A stretch of 64,000 nt of DNA, taken from the NCBI RefSeq assembly GCF_016806835.2, contig NZ_CP086111.1, positions 2,925,001 to 2,989,000 of the forward strand, written 5' to 3'. This DNA is from Skermanella rosea (GTDB lineage: Bacteria; Pseudomonadota; Alphaproteobacteria; Azospirillales; Azospirillaceae). Under the pieces are notes generated by a model. That model made no database searches. It saw only the letters and a list, made by a program, of their open reading frames with translations, and had not been told where the DNA came from. Positions 36,347 through 47,385 of the stretch are shown here, piece after piece (positions within the stretch are counted from its first letter, which is position 1; each line of letters starts with the position of its first letter). A program made the translations under genes and the position numbers.

Positions 36347-38074
36347 CTACTTGCGGAGCGCATAGACCCAGACGACGCCGCCCTGGGGGACGTCCAGCGT
36401 CGCGTAGCCGAGCTGGGCCAGCTTCTCCTGCTTGCGCTGGGCATCGACGCCCCAGCCGGACTGGACGGCGACGTACTGCACCCCGTCCACCTCGTAGGAT
36501 ACGGGCACGCCCGTCACGCCGGAGTTGGTCCGCGTCTCCCACAGCTTGTCGCCGGTCTTGGCGTCGAATGCCCGGAAGAACCGGTCGTTGGTGCCGCCCA
36601 TGAAGACCAGGCCGCCGCCGGTCGTCAGCACCGGCCCCCAGTTCTGCGACTTCTCGAACTTCTGGGTCCAGACCTTCTGCCCGGTGTCCAGGTTCCAGGC
36701 CTGGAGCTCGCCGATATGGTCGGCTCCGGGATGGACGGTCATGCCGATGTCGGAGATGGCGACGCCGATATAGAGCTGGCCGGGCTCGTATTCAGTCTGC
36801 TTTCCTTCCAGGTAGCCGCACAGGTTCTCATTGGCCGGGATATACATCAGCCGGGTCTGCGGGTTGTAGGCGACCGGCGGCCAGTCCTTGCCGCCCCACA
36901 GCGACGGGCAGAAATCCGCCCGCTTGCCGGTGCCCGGGACCTTGGTCTCGTCATAGGTCGGCCGCCCCGTCTTGGGGTCCAGGCTCTTGAACACGTTCTG
37001 CCGGACGAAGGGCTTGGCGTCGATGAACTTGATCTCGTCCCCCGCCCGCTCCAGCGTCCACAGGTATCCGTTGCGGCCGGCATGGACGAGGCTCTTGTAG
37101 GTCCGGCCGTCGCGCTGGACGTCCACCAGGATCGGGGCCGCCACCTCGTCCCAGTCCCACGCCTCGTTCCAGTGGTACTGGTGCGCCGACTTCATCTTGC
37201 CGGTCTCCACGTCGATCGCGACGACGGAGTTCGCCCACTTGTTGTCGCCCGCCCGCTGGTCGGCCATCCAGGGCGCCGCGTTGCCGGTTCCCCAGTAGGA
37301 CAGGCCGGTGGCCGGGTCGTAGCTGCCCGTGATCCAGACCGGGGCGCCGCCGGTCTTCCAGGTCTCGCCGGCCCAGGTCTCGTGTCCCGGCTCGCCCGGT
37401 CCCGGGATGGTGCTGGTCTTCCAGGCGGGCTCGCCCGTTTCGGCGTCGTAGGCCGCCAGGAATCCCCGGATGCCGAACTCGCCGCCGGACATGCCGACCA
37501 TCACCTTGCCCTTGGCCGCCAGCGGCGCCATGGTGATGTAGTAGCCCGCCTGATAGTCCTCGACCGGCTGCTCCCACACCACCTTGCCGGTCTTGGCGTC
37601 CAGCGCCACGATGAAGGCGTCCACGGTGCCCACATAGACCTTGTCGCCCAGCAGCGCCACGCCCCGGTTGGTCGGGTGGAGCTGGGTCAGGTCCTCCGGC
37701 AGTTCGCGCTTGTAGCGCCACAGCAGGTCGCCGGTCTTGGCGTCAAGCGCGATCACCTGCGCCTGGGGCGTGGTGATGAACATCACGCCGTTGTTGACCA
37801 CCGGCGGCGACTGGTGGCCCTCGTTCACTCCGGTCGAGAAGCTCCAGACCGGCACCATGTCCTTGACGTTGCCGGCGTTCACCTGGGAGAGCGGGCTGTA
37901 GCCCCAGCTGTCGTAGGTCCGGCGGTACTGCAGCCAGTTGGCGTCCTCCGGCTTCTCCAGCCGCTCCTGAGTGACCGGGGCGTAATTGTCCAGCGGCCCG
38001 GCGGCCAGCGCCGTCACCGGAGCCGTCATCAGCGCCACCGCGGCGATGCCTCTCACCAACATTCTCCTGTCCAT
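36347..38074 (-). CDS. PQQ-dependent alcohol dehydrogenase, lanthanide-type active site
   Basis: 575 residues: signal peptide (about 1-23, ending TALAA) and an eight-bladed propeller with W-docking repeats such as VIALDAKTGDLLWRY and VVALDAKTGKVVW. The catalytic Asp is 307 in WDWDE; two residues on is Asp309, the extra ligand that marks lanthanide (XoxF/PedH) rather than calcium enzymes (usually Ala or Ser there). The adjacent Cys pair of methanol and ethanol dehydrogenases is absent: that region reads LHPTNRGVALLGD. There is no cytochrome c domain. ATG at 38074 has GGGAGGAAA upstream. It oxidises alcohols in the periplasm; the neighbouring Rieske protein is the likely electron partner by context. 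Confidence 0.88.
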   Translation of the reverse strand: MDRRMLVRGIAAVALMTAPVTALAAGPLDNYAPVTQERLEKPEDANWLQYRRTYDSWGYSPLSQVNAGNVKDMVPVWSFSTGVNEGHQSPPVVNNGVMFITTPQAQVIALDAKTGDLLWRYKRELPEDLTQLHPTNRGVALLGDKVYVGTVDAFIVALDAKTGKVVWEQPVEDYQAGYYITMAPLAAKGKVMVGMSGGEFGIRGFLAAYDAETGEPAWKTSTIPGPGEPGHETWAGETWKTGGAPVWITGSYDPATGLSYWGTGNAAPWMADQRAGDNKWANSVVAIDVETGKMKSAHQYHWNEAWDWDEVAAPILVDVQRDGRTYKSLVHAGRNGYLWTLERAGDEIKFIDAKPFVRQNVFKSLDPKTGRPTYDETKVPGTGKRADFCPSLWGGKDWPPVAYNPQTRLMYIPANENLCGYLEGKQTEYEPGQLYIGVAISDIGMTVHPGADHIGELQAWNLDTGQKVWTQKFEKSQNWGPVLTTGGGLVFMGGTNDRFFRAFDAKTGDKLWETRTNSGVTGVPVSYEVDGVQYVAVQSGWGVDAQRKQEKLAQLGYATLDVPQGGVVWVYALRK

Positions 38075-38116
38075 GCTTTCCTCCCAGCGGTTGTTCTTCA
38101 TTTCCGTGGCTTGCCC

Positions 38117-38716
38117 TCAGGCCGACGTCGCGGCGCCGACCTTGCCGATGAACACCGCCGCCACGACCAGCCCCTCGGGACCGTTCTCCAGCGGCAGGAG
38201 CGCCAGGCGGCGGGGTGCGGGGCCGCCCACCACCTTGCCGCCGGCGCGCGGGTCGAACTTGGAATGGTGGCAGGGGCACTCGAGGATCTTCTCTTCCCCG
38301 TGCCAGCCGGAGACGTCGCAGCCGGCGTGGCTGCAGACGGCGGAGAAGGCGACGATGCCGTCCGCGGCGTGCTTCCGGGTCTCCTCGTCCAGGTCGGCGG
38401 GATCCAGCCGGATCAGCATCACCTTGTTGAGCCGGGAGCCGTCTCGGATCGTCTCCGACCTGGGATCCTGGCCATAGGCCATGACCTGCTGCTGGCCCTG
38501 CTGGATGTCCTTGTCGCCGATCGGCTCGCCCTTGCGGTCGCCGGAGGCGAAGACCAGGCGGTCTCCCGGCTGGGGCCTCGATTTGCGCGGGTCCCCCTGG
38601 GCCATGGCGTCCGTCGATCCGCCCATCGGCGCCAGGTGGAGGGCCACTCCTGCGCACAGCGCCGCCTTCAGGATGGTCCGGCGCTCGGTGTCGACTTCAG
38701 GCTCCTGATAATCCAC
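38117..38716 (-). CDS. Tat-exported Rieske 2Fe-2S protein
   Basis: 199 residues. The N terminus has a twin-arginine-type signal (TERRTILKAALCAGVALHL). The Rieske domain is C-terminal: cluster ligands Cys128 and His130 (CSHAGC) and Cys147 and His150 (CPCHHS), with the Cys133-Cys149 disulfide pair; the Ser after the second His favours a high potential. Start is GTG at 38716 with AGGGGA upstream. It is first in the operon, 42 bp before the PQQ dehydrogenase. It resembles small subunits such as that of arsenite oxidase or bc1, but no partner of those complexes is nearby. Confidence 0.85.
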   Translation of the reverse strand: MDYQEPEVDTERRTILKAALCAGVALHLAPMGGSTDAMAQGDPRKSRPQPGDRLVFASGDRKGEPIGDKDIQQGQQQVMAYGQDPRSETIRDGSRLNKVMLIRLDPADLDEETRKHAADGIVAFSAVCSHAGCDVSGWHGEEKILECPCHHSKFDPRAGGKVVGGPAPRRLALLPLENGPEGLVVAAVFIGKVGAATSA

Positions 38717-38846
38717 GTGGCAGTTTCCCCTGTATCTTTTTTCGGGCGGCCCGCCCTCGCCCGGGAAAACGGTGCGGCGCAGGTTGCACCGCACCGTGAG
38801 GAGGAGACGTCGGACCGTCACATCGAATGATGCGGAGAGTGCAGCA

Positions 38847-38861
38847 GCAACTGGCATGCCA
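38847..38861 (-). promoter_or_regulatory. Sigma-54 (-24/-12) promoter of the Rieske-PQQ dehydrogenase operon
   Basis: Minus strand TGGCAT-GCCAG-TTGC, matching the -24/-12 consensus with correct spacing (C to T at one position). It lies about 130 bp upstream of the Rieske GTG and is divergent from a sigma-54 activator gene. Confidence 0.8.
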
Positions 38862-38914
38862 GTCAGGTCGGTTGGGGAAAAGTCGAGGTTCCGGGCGTCC
38901 CCGGCGTCCCACGT

Positions 38915-38930
38915 CGTTACACGTGTCACA
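38915..38930 (-). promoter_or_regulatory. Upstream activator site of the Rieske-PQQ dehydrogenase operon
   Basis: Minus strand TGTGACACGTGTAACG, an imperfect palindrome with the same layout (TGYGACR-N2-TGTNRC) as the aco operators, centred about 61 bp upstream of the -24 box, almost the same distance as the proximal aco copy. A further TGTGAC half-site lies at 38939-38944. Confidence 0.6.
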
Positions 38931-39097
38931 CAGCATTCGTCACAAGCAGGGACTTTTTATATTGCGCTGCAAAATGACGGGCTTTTACGAGCATTGTCTC
39001 CAAGCTCCGTTCGTGCTCTAGCCCAAGTTTATTTATTGGAGTAGCCTGACCTGAAGACGAGAATGCCGGAAAACCGGCGTCACGGATTGGGGGGAAG

Positions 39098-41017
<1,920 letters not shown>

Positions 41018-41035
41018 GGCGCCGGCTCCGGCCGA

Positions 41036-41875
41036 TCAGCCGAACCGGCCGGTCACGTACTCCTCGGTGCGCTTCTGCTTGGGCGCGGTGAACAGGTCCT
41101 CGGTCACGCCGTACTCGATCAGCTCGCCCAGATACATGAAGGCCGTGAAGTCGGACGCGCGCGCCGCCTGCTGCATGTTGTGGGTGACGATGCAGATGCA
41201 GTACTCGTTCTTCAGCTCGTCGATCAGCTCCTCGATCTTGGAAGTCGAGATCGGATCCAGCGCGGAGGCGGGCTCGTCCATCAGCAGCACCGACGGATTC
41301 ACCGCGACCGCGCGGGCGATGCACAGGCGCTGCTGCTGCCCGCCCGACAGGCTCAGGCCGCTCTGGTTCAGCTTGTCCTTCACCTCGGTCCACAGGGCGG
41401 CGCGGCGCAGGGCCTGCTCGACCCGGCCGTCCATCTCGTCGCGCGGCAGCTTCTCGTAGAGCCGGATGCCGAAGGCGATGTTGTCGTAGATGCTGAGCGG
41501 GAACGGCGTCGGCTTCTGGAACACCATGCCGATCTTGGCGCGCAGCAGGTTCAGGTCGATGCCCGGCCTCAGGATGTTCTCGCCGTCCATCAGCACCTCC
41601 CCGACCGCCCGCTGCTTCGGGTACAGGTCGTAGATCCGGTTGAGGATGCGCAGCAGCGTGGATTTGCCACAGCCCGACGGGCCGATGAATGCGGTAACCT
41701 TCCGGTCGTAAAGGGGCAGCGATATGTTCTTCAGCGCCTCGAAGTCCCCGTAGAAGAAGCTGAGGTTCCTGACGGAGATCTTCTCGACCATCTTGCCGTC
41801 CGGCACGGCGGCGGGCGGCATGGATTCGACAGGCATCTGGCGGCCGGCCGTGGCGGTGGAGCGGGCTTCTTGCAT
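41036..41875 (-). CDS. pstB: Phosphate ABC transporter ATP-binding protein PstB
   Basis: 279 residues, with Walker [17 protein letters not shown], the PstB-specific [20 protein letters not shown], signature [14 protein letters not shown] and Walker [16 protein letters not shown] 30-residue N-terminal tail precedes the domain. ATG at 41875, 2 bp after the pstA stop. Last gene of pstSCAB; phoU is not adjacent. Confidence 0.96.
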   Translation of the reverse strand: MQEARSTATAGRQMPVESMPPAAVPDGKMVEKISVRNLSFFYGDFEALKNISLPLYDRKVTAFIGPSGCGKSTLLRILNRIYDLYPKQRAVGEVLMDGENILRPGIDLNLLRAKIGMVFQKPTPFPLSIYDNIAFGIRLYEKLPRDEMDGRVEQALRRAALWTEVKDKLNQSGLSLSGGQQQRLCIARAVAVNPSVLLMDEPASALDPISTSKIEELIDELKNEYCICIVTHNMQQAARASDFTAFMYLGELIEYGVTEDLFTAPKQKRTEEYVTGRFG

Positions 41876-41877
41876 GG

Positions 41878-42720
41878 TCAGCGTCCCTTCGATCCGAGCC
41901 CCGCGAGCACGCGGGCGGTGATGTTGATGATGAGGATCGTGACGGTGATCAGCAGGGCGCCGGCCCAGGCCAACTGCTGCCAGTCCTCGTAAGGGCTGAG
42001 GGCGAAGCGGAAGATGACGACCGGCAGGTTCGCCATCGGCGCGTTCATGTCGGTGCTCCAGAACTGGTTGCTCAACGACGTGAACAGCAGCGGTGCCGTC
42101 TCGCCGCTGATCCGCGCCACGGCTAGCAGCACGCCGGTGATCATGCCGTTCCGCGCGGCCCGGTAGGCGATCATCACGATCACCTTCCATCGCGGGGCGC
42201 CCAGCGCCGCCGCGGCCTCCCGCAGGCTGGCGGGCACCAGGTTCAGCATGTCCTCGGTCGTTCGGACCACGACCGGGATCACGATGACCGACAGGGCCAC
42301 GGCGCCGGCCCAGGCCGAGAAATGGCCCATCGGGACGACCATGACGCCGTAGATGAACAGGCCGATGATGATCGACGGCGCGCTCAGCAGGATGTCGTTG
42401 ATGAAGCGGATGACCTGTCCCAGCAGGTTGCCGCGCGAATACTCCGCCAGGTAGGTGCCGGCCAGGATGCCGATCGGCGTACCGATCAGGGTCGCCAGCA
42501 GGGTCATCACGACGCTGCCGTAGATCGCGTTGATCAGGCCGCCCGCCACGCCGGGTGGCGGCGTGCTGAGCGTGAAGATGCTGGGCGCCAGCGCGGTCAG
42601 CCCGTTGTAGAACAGCGTCCACAGGATCGCGACCAGCCAGAAGATGCCGAAGGCCGCGGCCGCCATCGACAGGCCGAGCGCCACCCGGTTCGTGAGTTGG
42701 CGGCGTGCGTAGATGTTCAT
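41878..42720 (-). CDS. pstA: Phosphate ABC transporter permease PstA
   Basis: 280 residues, six membrane helices, with [22 protein letters not shown], the [20 protein letters not shown] segment and the EAA-like loop [19 protein letters not shown]. It forms the inner-membrane channel with PstC. ATG at 42720; the upstream open frame through pstC is not coding. Confidence 0.95.
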   Translation of the reverse strand: MNIYARRQLTNRVALGLSMAAAAFGIFWLVAILWTLFYNGLTALAPSIFTLSTPPPGVAGGLINAIYGSVVMTLLATLIGTPIGILAGTYLAEYSRGNLLGQVIRFINDILLSAPSIIIGLFIYGVMVVPMGHFSAWAGAVALSVIVIPVVVRTTEDMLNLVPASLREAAAALGAPRWKVIVMIAYRAARNGMITGVLLAVARISGETAPLLFTSLSNQFWSTDMNAPMANLPVVIFRFALSPYEDWQQLAWAGALLITVTILIINITARVLAGLGSKGR

Positions 42721-42725
42721 GTCGG

Positions 42726-43706
42726 TCAGGCCCCCGCCCGCTTCTGCATGCGCATCAGCATGATCTTGGCCAGCGCCAGCACGGTGAAGGTGATGAAGAA
42801 GAGGATCAGGCCCAGGGCGATCAGCGACGAGATGTAGAGTTCGCCGACCGCCTCGTTGAACTCGTTGGCGATCGCGGCGGAAATCGTCGTACCCGGCGCC
42901 ATCAGCGAATTGCCGATGCGGTGCGCGTTGCCGACGACGAAGGTCACCGCCATCGTCTCGCCCAGCGCGCGGCCCAGGCCCAGCATGACGCCGCCGACCA
43001 CGCCGACGCGGGTATAGGGGAGCACGACCTTCCAGACCACTTCCCAGGTGGTGGCGCCGAGGCCGTACGCGGACTCCTTCACCATCGGCGGCACGGTCTC
43101 GAACACGTCGCGCATGATCGAAGTAATGAACGGCAGCACCATGATCCCGAGGATCAGCCCGGCGGTGAGGATGCCGATGCCGAACGGCGGGCCGGAGAAC
43201 AGGTTGCCGACCACTGGAATCTGGCCGATCGTGTCGATCAGGAACGGCTGCAGGGTCTGCTGGAAGACCGGGGCGAAGACGAACAGGCCCCAGATGCCGT
43301 AGATGATGCTGGGGATGCCGGCCAGCAGTTCGATGGCGATGCCGACCGGACGCTTCAGCCACGGCGGCGCCAGTTCGGTGAGGAACACGGCGATGCCGAA
43401 GCTGATGGGGATGCCGACCGCCATCGCGATCAGGGCCGTCATCAGCGTGCCGTAGATCGGCGACACCGCGCCGAAGCGTTCGGTCACGGGATTCCAGACC
43501 TGCGTCGTCAGGAAGTCGAACCCGAAGGTGCCGAGCGCCGGGAGGGCGCCTTGCACCAGGGAAACGAAGACTCCGCCGAGGATCAGCAGCACGAGCAGGG
43601 CGAAGAACGCCGTCGCCGACTGGAAAGCCTTGTCCATCAGGCTCTGGCGTCTGGCTTGGCTGCCGCTGAGAACGCGGCTCTGGGCCCTAATGGCGGTATC
43701 GGTCAT
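42726..43706 (-). CDS. pstC: Phosphate ABC transporter permease PstC
   Basis: 326 residues; N-terminal 25-residue tail, then a first helix ([20 protein letters not shown]) and the PstC blocks [35 protein letters not shown], and the coupling loop [19 protein letters not shown]. Five bp before pstA; 27 bp after pstS. Confidence 0.95.
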   Translation of the reverse strand: MTDTAIRAQSRVLSGSQARRQSLMDKAFQSATAFFALLVLLILGGVFVSLVQGALPALGTFGFDFLTTQVWNPVTERFGAVSPIYGTLMTALIAMAVGIPISFGIAVFLTELAPPWLKRPVGIAIELLAGIPSIIYGIWGLFVFAPVFQQTLQPFLIDTIGQIPVVGNLFSGPPFGIGILTAGLILGIMVLPFITSIMRDVFETVPPMVKESAYGLGATTWEVVWKVVLPYTRVGVVGGVMLGLGRALGETMAVTFVVGNAHRIGNSLMAPGTTISAAIANEFNEAVGELYISSLIALGLILFFITFTVLALAKIMLMRMQKRAGA

Positions 43707-43733
43707 CGTCTTTGCGTCCAGGTCGGCGTTAAG

Positions 43734-44798
43734 TTACTGATTGCCGCCGGTCCACATGGCTTCGCCGTTCACTTCGGCAAATCCGGTGGTCCAGGTCTGT
43801 TCGACTTGGCTTACTACGTTGTCGGGCATCGGGACATAGTCCAGCTCATCGGCCATCTTGTCACCGTTGGCGTAGGCCCAGTCAAAGAACTTGAGCGCCG
43901 AACGGGCGGCGGCCGGATCCTGTGGCTGGCGGTGCATCAGGATGAAGCTGGCGCCGGTGATCGGCCAGCTCTGGGCGCCGGGCTGGTTGGTCAGGATGAC
44001 GTAGTAGCCCGGGTTGGCGCTCCAGTCGGCCGAGGCGGCCGCGGCCTGGAAAGTCTCGCTCTTCGGCTCGACCCACTGGCCGTCCTGGTTCTTCATGACC
44101 GCGTTGGTCATCTTGTTCTGTTTGGCGTACGCGTACTCGACATAGCCGATGGCGCCACGCGTCTGCCCGGTCTGGGCCGCGACGCCTTCGTTGCCGCGCG
44201 CGCCCAGTCCGACCGGCCATTGCACCGAAGTGGCGCTGCCCACCTGGTCCTTGAAGTCCTCGCTGACCTGGGTCAGGTAGTTGGTGAAGAGGAAATTGGT
44301 CCCCGACCCGTCGGAGCGGTAGACGGGAGCGATCGCGAGGTCGGGCAGTTCCAGGTCGGGATTGAGCGCCTTGATCGCGTCATCGTCCCAGCTGTCGATC
44401 TCGCCCAGGTAGATGTTGGCGAGGGTCGGGCCGTCGAGCCGGAGCTGTCCCGGCTGGATGCCCGGAACGTTCACCACGGGGACCACGCCGCCCATGATCA
44501 TGGGGAACTGGACCAGGCCGGCCTGCTCGAGTTCCTCCGGCTTCAACGGGCTGTCCGAGGCGCCGAAGGTGACCGTCCGCTCCTTGATCTGCCGGATACC
44601 GCCGCCGGAGCCGATCGACTGATAGTTGACGCTGGTCCCGGTCTCCTGCTGATAGGCCTGCGCCCAACGGGCATAGACCGGATAGGGGAAGGTCGCGCCC
44701 GCGCCGGAGATGTTCTGCGCATATGCCGAAGACCCAAGCACGATGCCGGCGAGCCCGGCTATTGCGCTGCGGATGACGGTCTTGCTGATGATGGTCAT
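43734..44798 (-). CDS. pstS: Phosphate-binding protein PstS
   Basis: 354 residues: signal peptide (about 1-27, ending SSAYAQ) and the PstS phosphate-binding body: ISGAGATFPYPVYARW, NYQSIGSGGGIRQI, VTFGASDSPL, and YRSDGSGTNFLFTNYL. It binds phosphate in the periplasm for PstCAB. ATG at 44798 with GAGAGGA upstream; the longer frame to 44870 would put 24 extra residues before the signal peptide. Confidence 0.95.
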   Translation of the reverse strand: MTIISKTVIRSAIAGLAGIVLGSSAYAQNISGAGATFPYPVYARWAQAYQQETGTSVNYQSIGSGGGIRQIKERTVTFGASDSPLKPEELEQAGLVQFPMIMGGVVPVVNVPGIQPGQLRLDGPTLANIYLGEIDSWDDDAIKALNPDLELPDLAIAPVYRSDGSGTNFLFTNYLTQVSEDFKDQVGSATSVQWPVGLGARGNEGVAAQTGQTRGAIGYVEYAYAKQNKMTNAVMKNQDGQWVEPKSETFQAAAASADWSANPGYYVILTNQPGAQSWPITGASFILMHRQPQDPAAARSALKFFDWAYANGDKMADELDYVPMPDNVVSQVEQTWTTGFAEVNGEAMWTGGNQ

Positions 44799-45171
44799 CA
44801 AATCCTCTCGCTCATCATGAAGGTCATGGGCAGTCGCGTTAATAACAAATTCCGGGCAATAAACGACCACTCCAAAGCATTGTTAACCAAAACTTCACAT
44901 AGTATTTTATGCATATTGAACGGACTGGGTCCGCGTCGCTGCGGATCTGCCATAGACCAGAACCGCATCTACGTCGGCTTACGCGATTACGGCAATAGGC
45001 CAGCCTTATCCATGGTCTTGACGCCAGCCGGCGCGAACCTAGCAGATCGCCCGATGACTGCCATAGCCCACTGGCGCTACCCTTCTCTTTATGGTTAACC
45101 ATTAAGTAGGGAAATGCGCTACACTCTCCGGCATGCGCGGCCGGCATCATGCCGGAGAACGGAGGATGTCG
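44799..45171. other. Divergent intergenic region upstream of pstS
   Basis: 373 bp with no gene. The pstS-proximal part is AT-rich with a TATGCATAAAATAC stretch that could hold a -10 on the minus strand. I looked for a Pho box (two CTGTCAT-like repeats) and did not see a convincing one. The far end carries the palindrome ATGGTTAACCAT at 45091-45102. Confidence 0.6.
45091..45102. promoter_or_regulatory. Palindrome ATGGTTAACCAT, candidate CtrA site
   Basis: A perfect 12-bp palindrome holding two overlapping TTAACCAT half-sites, the octamer reported as CtrA consensus in several alphaproteobacteria. It lies 70 bp upstream of the mini-MCP gene. A related TTAACCAA occurs at 44882-44889. Match by eye; the motif is short. 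Confidence 0.4.
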
Positions 45172-45849
45172 ATGCGCGGTAAGGGCGCTCACGGGGTGAC
45201 TTGGCGGAACCTGCTGGTCTTGCTGGTCTGGAGCGTGGCCGCATCGGCCCTTTGCGGCGCCCTCGCCCTGGTCGGAACGCCTTATGGCGCGGCGGTCGCG
45301 GCATCGCTCGGGAGTACCGCCGCGATCGCATGCCTCGGTGCCGCCGCTGCCTGGATCGTTCGCCGCCGGCAGCCATATCCGCCCGCCCCCGACGCTCCGT
45401 CGTTGCCGGTCCTGGAGCGCTTCGACGATCTTCGGGAGCGGGTCCGGAGCACGCTCGGTGCCCTGAACAACAGTCTCGGCCGGATCGCGAAGGCGACGCA
45501 GGCCACGCAGGACATCGCGGCGCGAACCAATCTCCTCGCGCTCGACAGCATGATCGCGACCGCCCGCTTCGCCCAGGCCGGCAAGGATTTCGCGCCTGCG
45601 GCCGCGGCGGCCCGGAGCATCGCCGGCGAAACCCGGCACTCCATGGCCGAAATCGGCAGCCACATACGGGAGATCAATGACTTGGCGGCCAGCGTGTCGG
45701 CAACCGTGGACGAAGTCGACACCGTCGTTTCCGACATGCAGGGCATGGTGAACGGCATCGTCCCGGACAGGGGCAAGATCGTCCATCTCGCCGACTGGCC
45801 CGGCCGGCGCGTCGCCCCGGCAGCCGCGACCGAGCCGTCACCGCCGTGA
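45172..45849 (+). CDS. Miniature MCP-like signalling protein
   Basis: 225 residues. Two membrane helices (about 10-33 and 40-63) are followed at once by a short chemoreceptor-like signalling hairpin: NSLGRIAKATQATQDIAARTNLLALDSMIATARF aligns with the tip IAEQTNLLALNAAIEAAR of methyl-accepting proteins (seen here as IAARTNLLALDSMIATAR), then AGKDFAPAAAAARSIAGET. There is no sensory domain, no HAMP, and the signalling domain is much shorter than usual. ATG at 45172 has GGAGG 6 nt upstream; ATG at 45166 overlaps that ribosome site. May associate with other receptors or act alone. Confidence 0.65.
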   Translation: MRGKGAHGVTWRNLLVLLVWSVAASALCGALALVGTPYGAAVAASLGSTAAIACLGAAAAWIVRRRQPYPPAPDAPSLPVLERFDDLRERVRSTLGALNNSLGRIAKATQATQDIAARTNLLALDSMIATARFAQAGKDFAPAAAAARSIAGETRHSMAEIGSHIREINDLAASVSATVDEVDTVVSDMQGMVNGIVPDRGKIVHLADWPGRRVAPAAATEPSPP

Positions 45850-45945
45850 CGGACGGTGGCGAAGGGTGTTTGCCAAAAAAGAGATCACCGCGATTATCCG
45901 GCATTGTATGATCGAAGCCGATGTCACGAACGGGGCAGCGGCGCA

Positions 45946-47355
45946 ATGGGAAAGGCCAGTGGGGGCACGGACCGGAAAGGCCGGCCTTTCGATGTCCGGC
46001 GCGAGCAGGTCTCGCTGGTCGTAAAGCAACTCCCCCTGGTCCTTTTCGCGAACCTGGCCAACCCCGTCCTCGTCGTGCTGGTCCTCTCTCCCGCCGTGAG
46101 GACGGGCCATGCCATCCTGTGGGCAGGCCTGCTGATCGGGCTGACCGGCCTCCGTTTCGCGCAACTGAGCTGGCTGGGGCGCGATGCGGCGGTGCGCCTC
46201 GAATCCGACCGCATGGTCTCCAGGCTCGCCCTCGCGTCCGGCGTGTCCGGCTTCATCTGGGGAGTCGGTCTGGTCCTCCTCATGCCCGAACCGCTGATCT
46301 ACCGGATGTTCGTCGCCTTCGTGCTGGGCGGCATGGCCGCCGGCTCGGTCGCGACGCTCTCGCCGCTGATGCCGGTCGTGACGGCTTTCCTGCTGCCCTG
46401 CATGCTGCCTCTGGTCGTCCGCCTGGCCCTGGAAGGCAGCACCGTCTATCTCGGCATGTCGGCGCTCGGGCTGGTGTTCACCGGCGGCCTGTGGACCGCG
46501 GCGTGGAAGCTGAACCGGTGGATCCGCGAGATGCTGCTGCTGAGGCTCGACAAGGTCCAACTCGCCGATGAACTTTCGTCCGTGCTCGGCACCCTGGAGC
46601 GCCAGGTCGAACAACGCACCGCCGACCTCAGAATAGCCCGCGACGAAGCCGACCGCGCCAACCAGGCCAAGACCCGGTTCCTGGCCGCCGCCAGCCACGA
46701 CATGGGCCAGCCCTTCCAGGCCATGCGGCTGTTCATCGACCTTCTCGACAAGAGGCTCGCCGGAACGCCCGACCATGACCTGGTCCGAAACCTGATGAAG
46801 GCCCATCAGTCCGGCGAGCGGATGCTTGCCGGCCTCCTGGACCTGTCGAGGCTGGAGAGCGGAGCGGTCCAGGTCCGTCCCGACTCCTTCGCCCTGGACG
46901 AACTCCTCGAGCGGCTGGGCGACGAGTTCCGCCCGCTCGCCGGCAGCCGTGGCCTGACGCTCACGGTCCACCGCTGCGACGGGACGGTCCTCAGCGATCC
47001 GGTACTGCTGCACCAGATCATCGCCAACCTGCTGGCGAACGCGGTGCGCTACACGGCCGAGGGAAGGATTCTTCTGGCTTGCCGCCGGCGCGGCGGGCTG
47101 ATCCGCATCGAGGTCTGGGACACCGGCATCGGCATTCCCGCCGACAGGCTGGAGGACATCTTCGAGGAATTCCGGCGCATCGACCAGATCGAGCAGGCGG
47201 ACTTCCGCGGGGTCGGCCTCGGCCTTTCGATCGTCCGCCGGACGGCGGCCCTGCTCGACCACCCGGTGACGGTATGCTCCCGGCCGGGCCGTGGATCGAT
47301 GTTCGCGATCACGGTCCCCGCGGATTCGGCGGAGGTGTCGAAACCTCCGCCATAA
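45946..47355 (+). CDS. Membrane sensor histidine kinase
   Basis: 469 residues. Six or so membrane helices (about 22-190), a coiled coil (about 195-240), then HisKA with the phospho-acceptor His251 in AASHDMGQPFQAMRL and a HATPase domain with N box NLLANAVRY (361-369), G1 DTGIGIP (392-398) and G2 GVGLGLS (422-428). No receiver or separate regulator gene is adjacent. The SHDMGQP motif is that of kinases which are usually paired with a REC domain elsewhere. Start chosen at ATG 45946; the ribosome site is weak, and an in-frame start at 45856 is possible. The signal is unknown. Confidence 0.85.
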   Translation: MGKASGGTDRKGRPFDVRREQVSLVVKQLPLVLFANLANPVLVVLVLSPAVRTGHAILWAGLLIGLTGLRFAQLSWLGRDAAVRLESDRMVSRLALASGVSGFIWGVGLVLLMPEPLIYRMFVAFVLGGMAAGSVATLSPLMPVVTAFLLPCMLPLVVRLALEGSTVYLGMSALGLVFTGGLWTAAWKLNRWIREMLLLRLDKVQLADELSSVLGTLERQVEQRTADLRIARDEADRANQAKTRFLAAASHDMGQPFQAMRLFIDLLDKRLAGTPDHDLVRNLMKAHQSGERMLAGLLDLSRLESGAVQVRPDSFALDELLERLGDEFRPLAGSRGLTLTVHRCDGTVLSDPVLLHQIIANLLANAVRYTAEGRILLACRRRGGLIRIEVWDTGIGIPADRLEDIFEEFRRIDQIEQADFRGVGLGLSIVRRTAALLDHPVTVCSRPGRGSMFAITVPADSAEVSKPPP

Positions 47356-47385
47356 GTCGTTCGCGCCGGCAGAAGAACCGGTGCT

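Larger units (their letters stand above)
38717..39097. other. Divergent regulatory region between Rieske gene and second acoR-like gene
   Basis: 381 bp without a gene. It holds the -24/-12 promoter for the Rieske-dehydrogenase operon (38847-38861), one activator palindrome (38915-38930), an 8-bp inverted repeat near 38770-38797 in the leader, and an AT-rich stretch (38950-39040) that should contain the regulator's own promoter. I did not find a convincing sigma-70 pair there. Confidence 0.7.

Noticed and set aside
38117-38716. Arsenite oxidase small subunit or bc1 Rieske subunit
   Set aside because: No molybdopterin subunit or cytochrome b/c1 gene is nearby; the operon partner is a PQQ dehydrogenase.
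35966-38830. A 954-codon plus-strand open frame, and similar long frames at 42705-45098 (+), 39080-40915 (-) and 3999-6440 (-)
   Set aside because: They lie opposite genes with full motif support; composition is Arg/Gly/His-rich and no family motifs appear. Long antisense frames are expected at this GC content.
44799-45090. Pho box upstream of pstS
   Set aside because: No pair of CTGTCAT-like repeats with 11-bp spacing could be recognised by eye.
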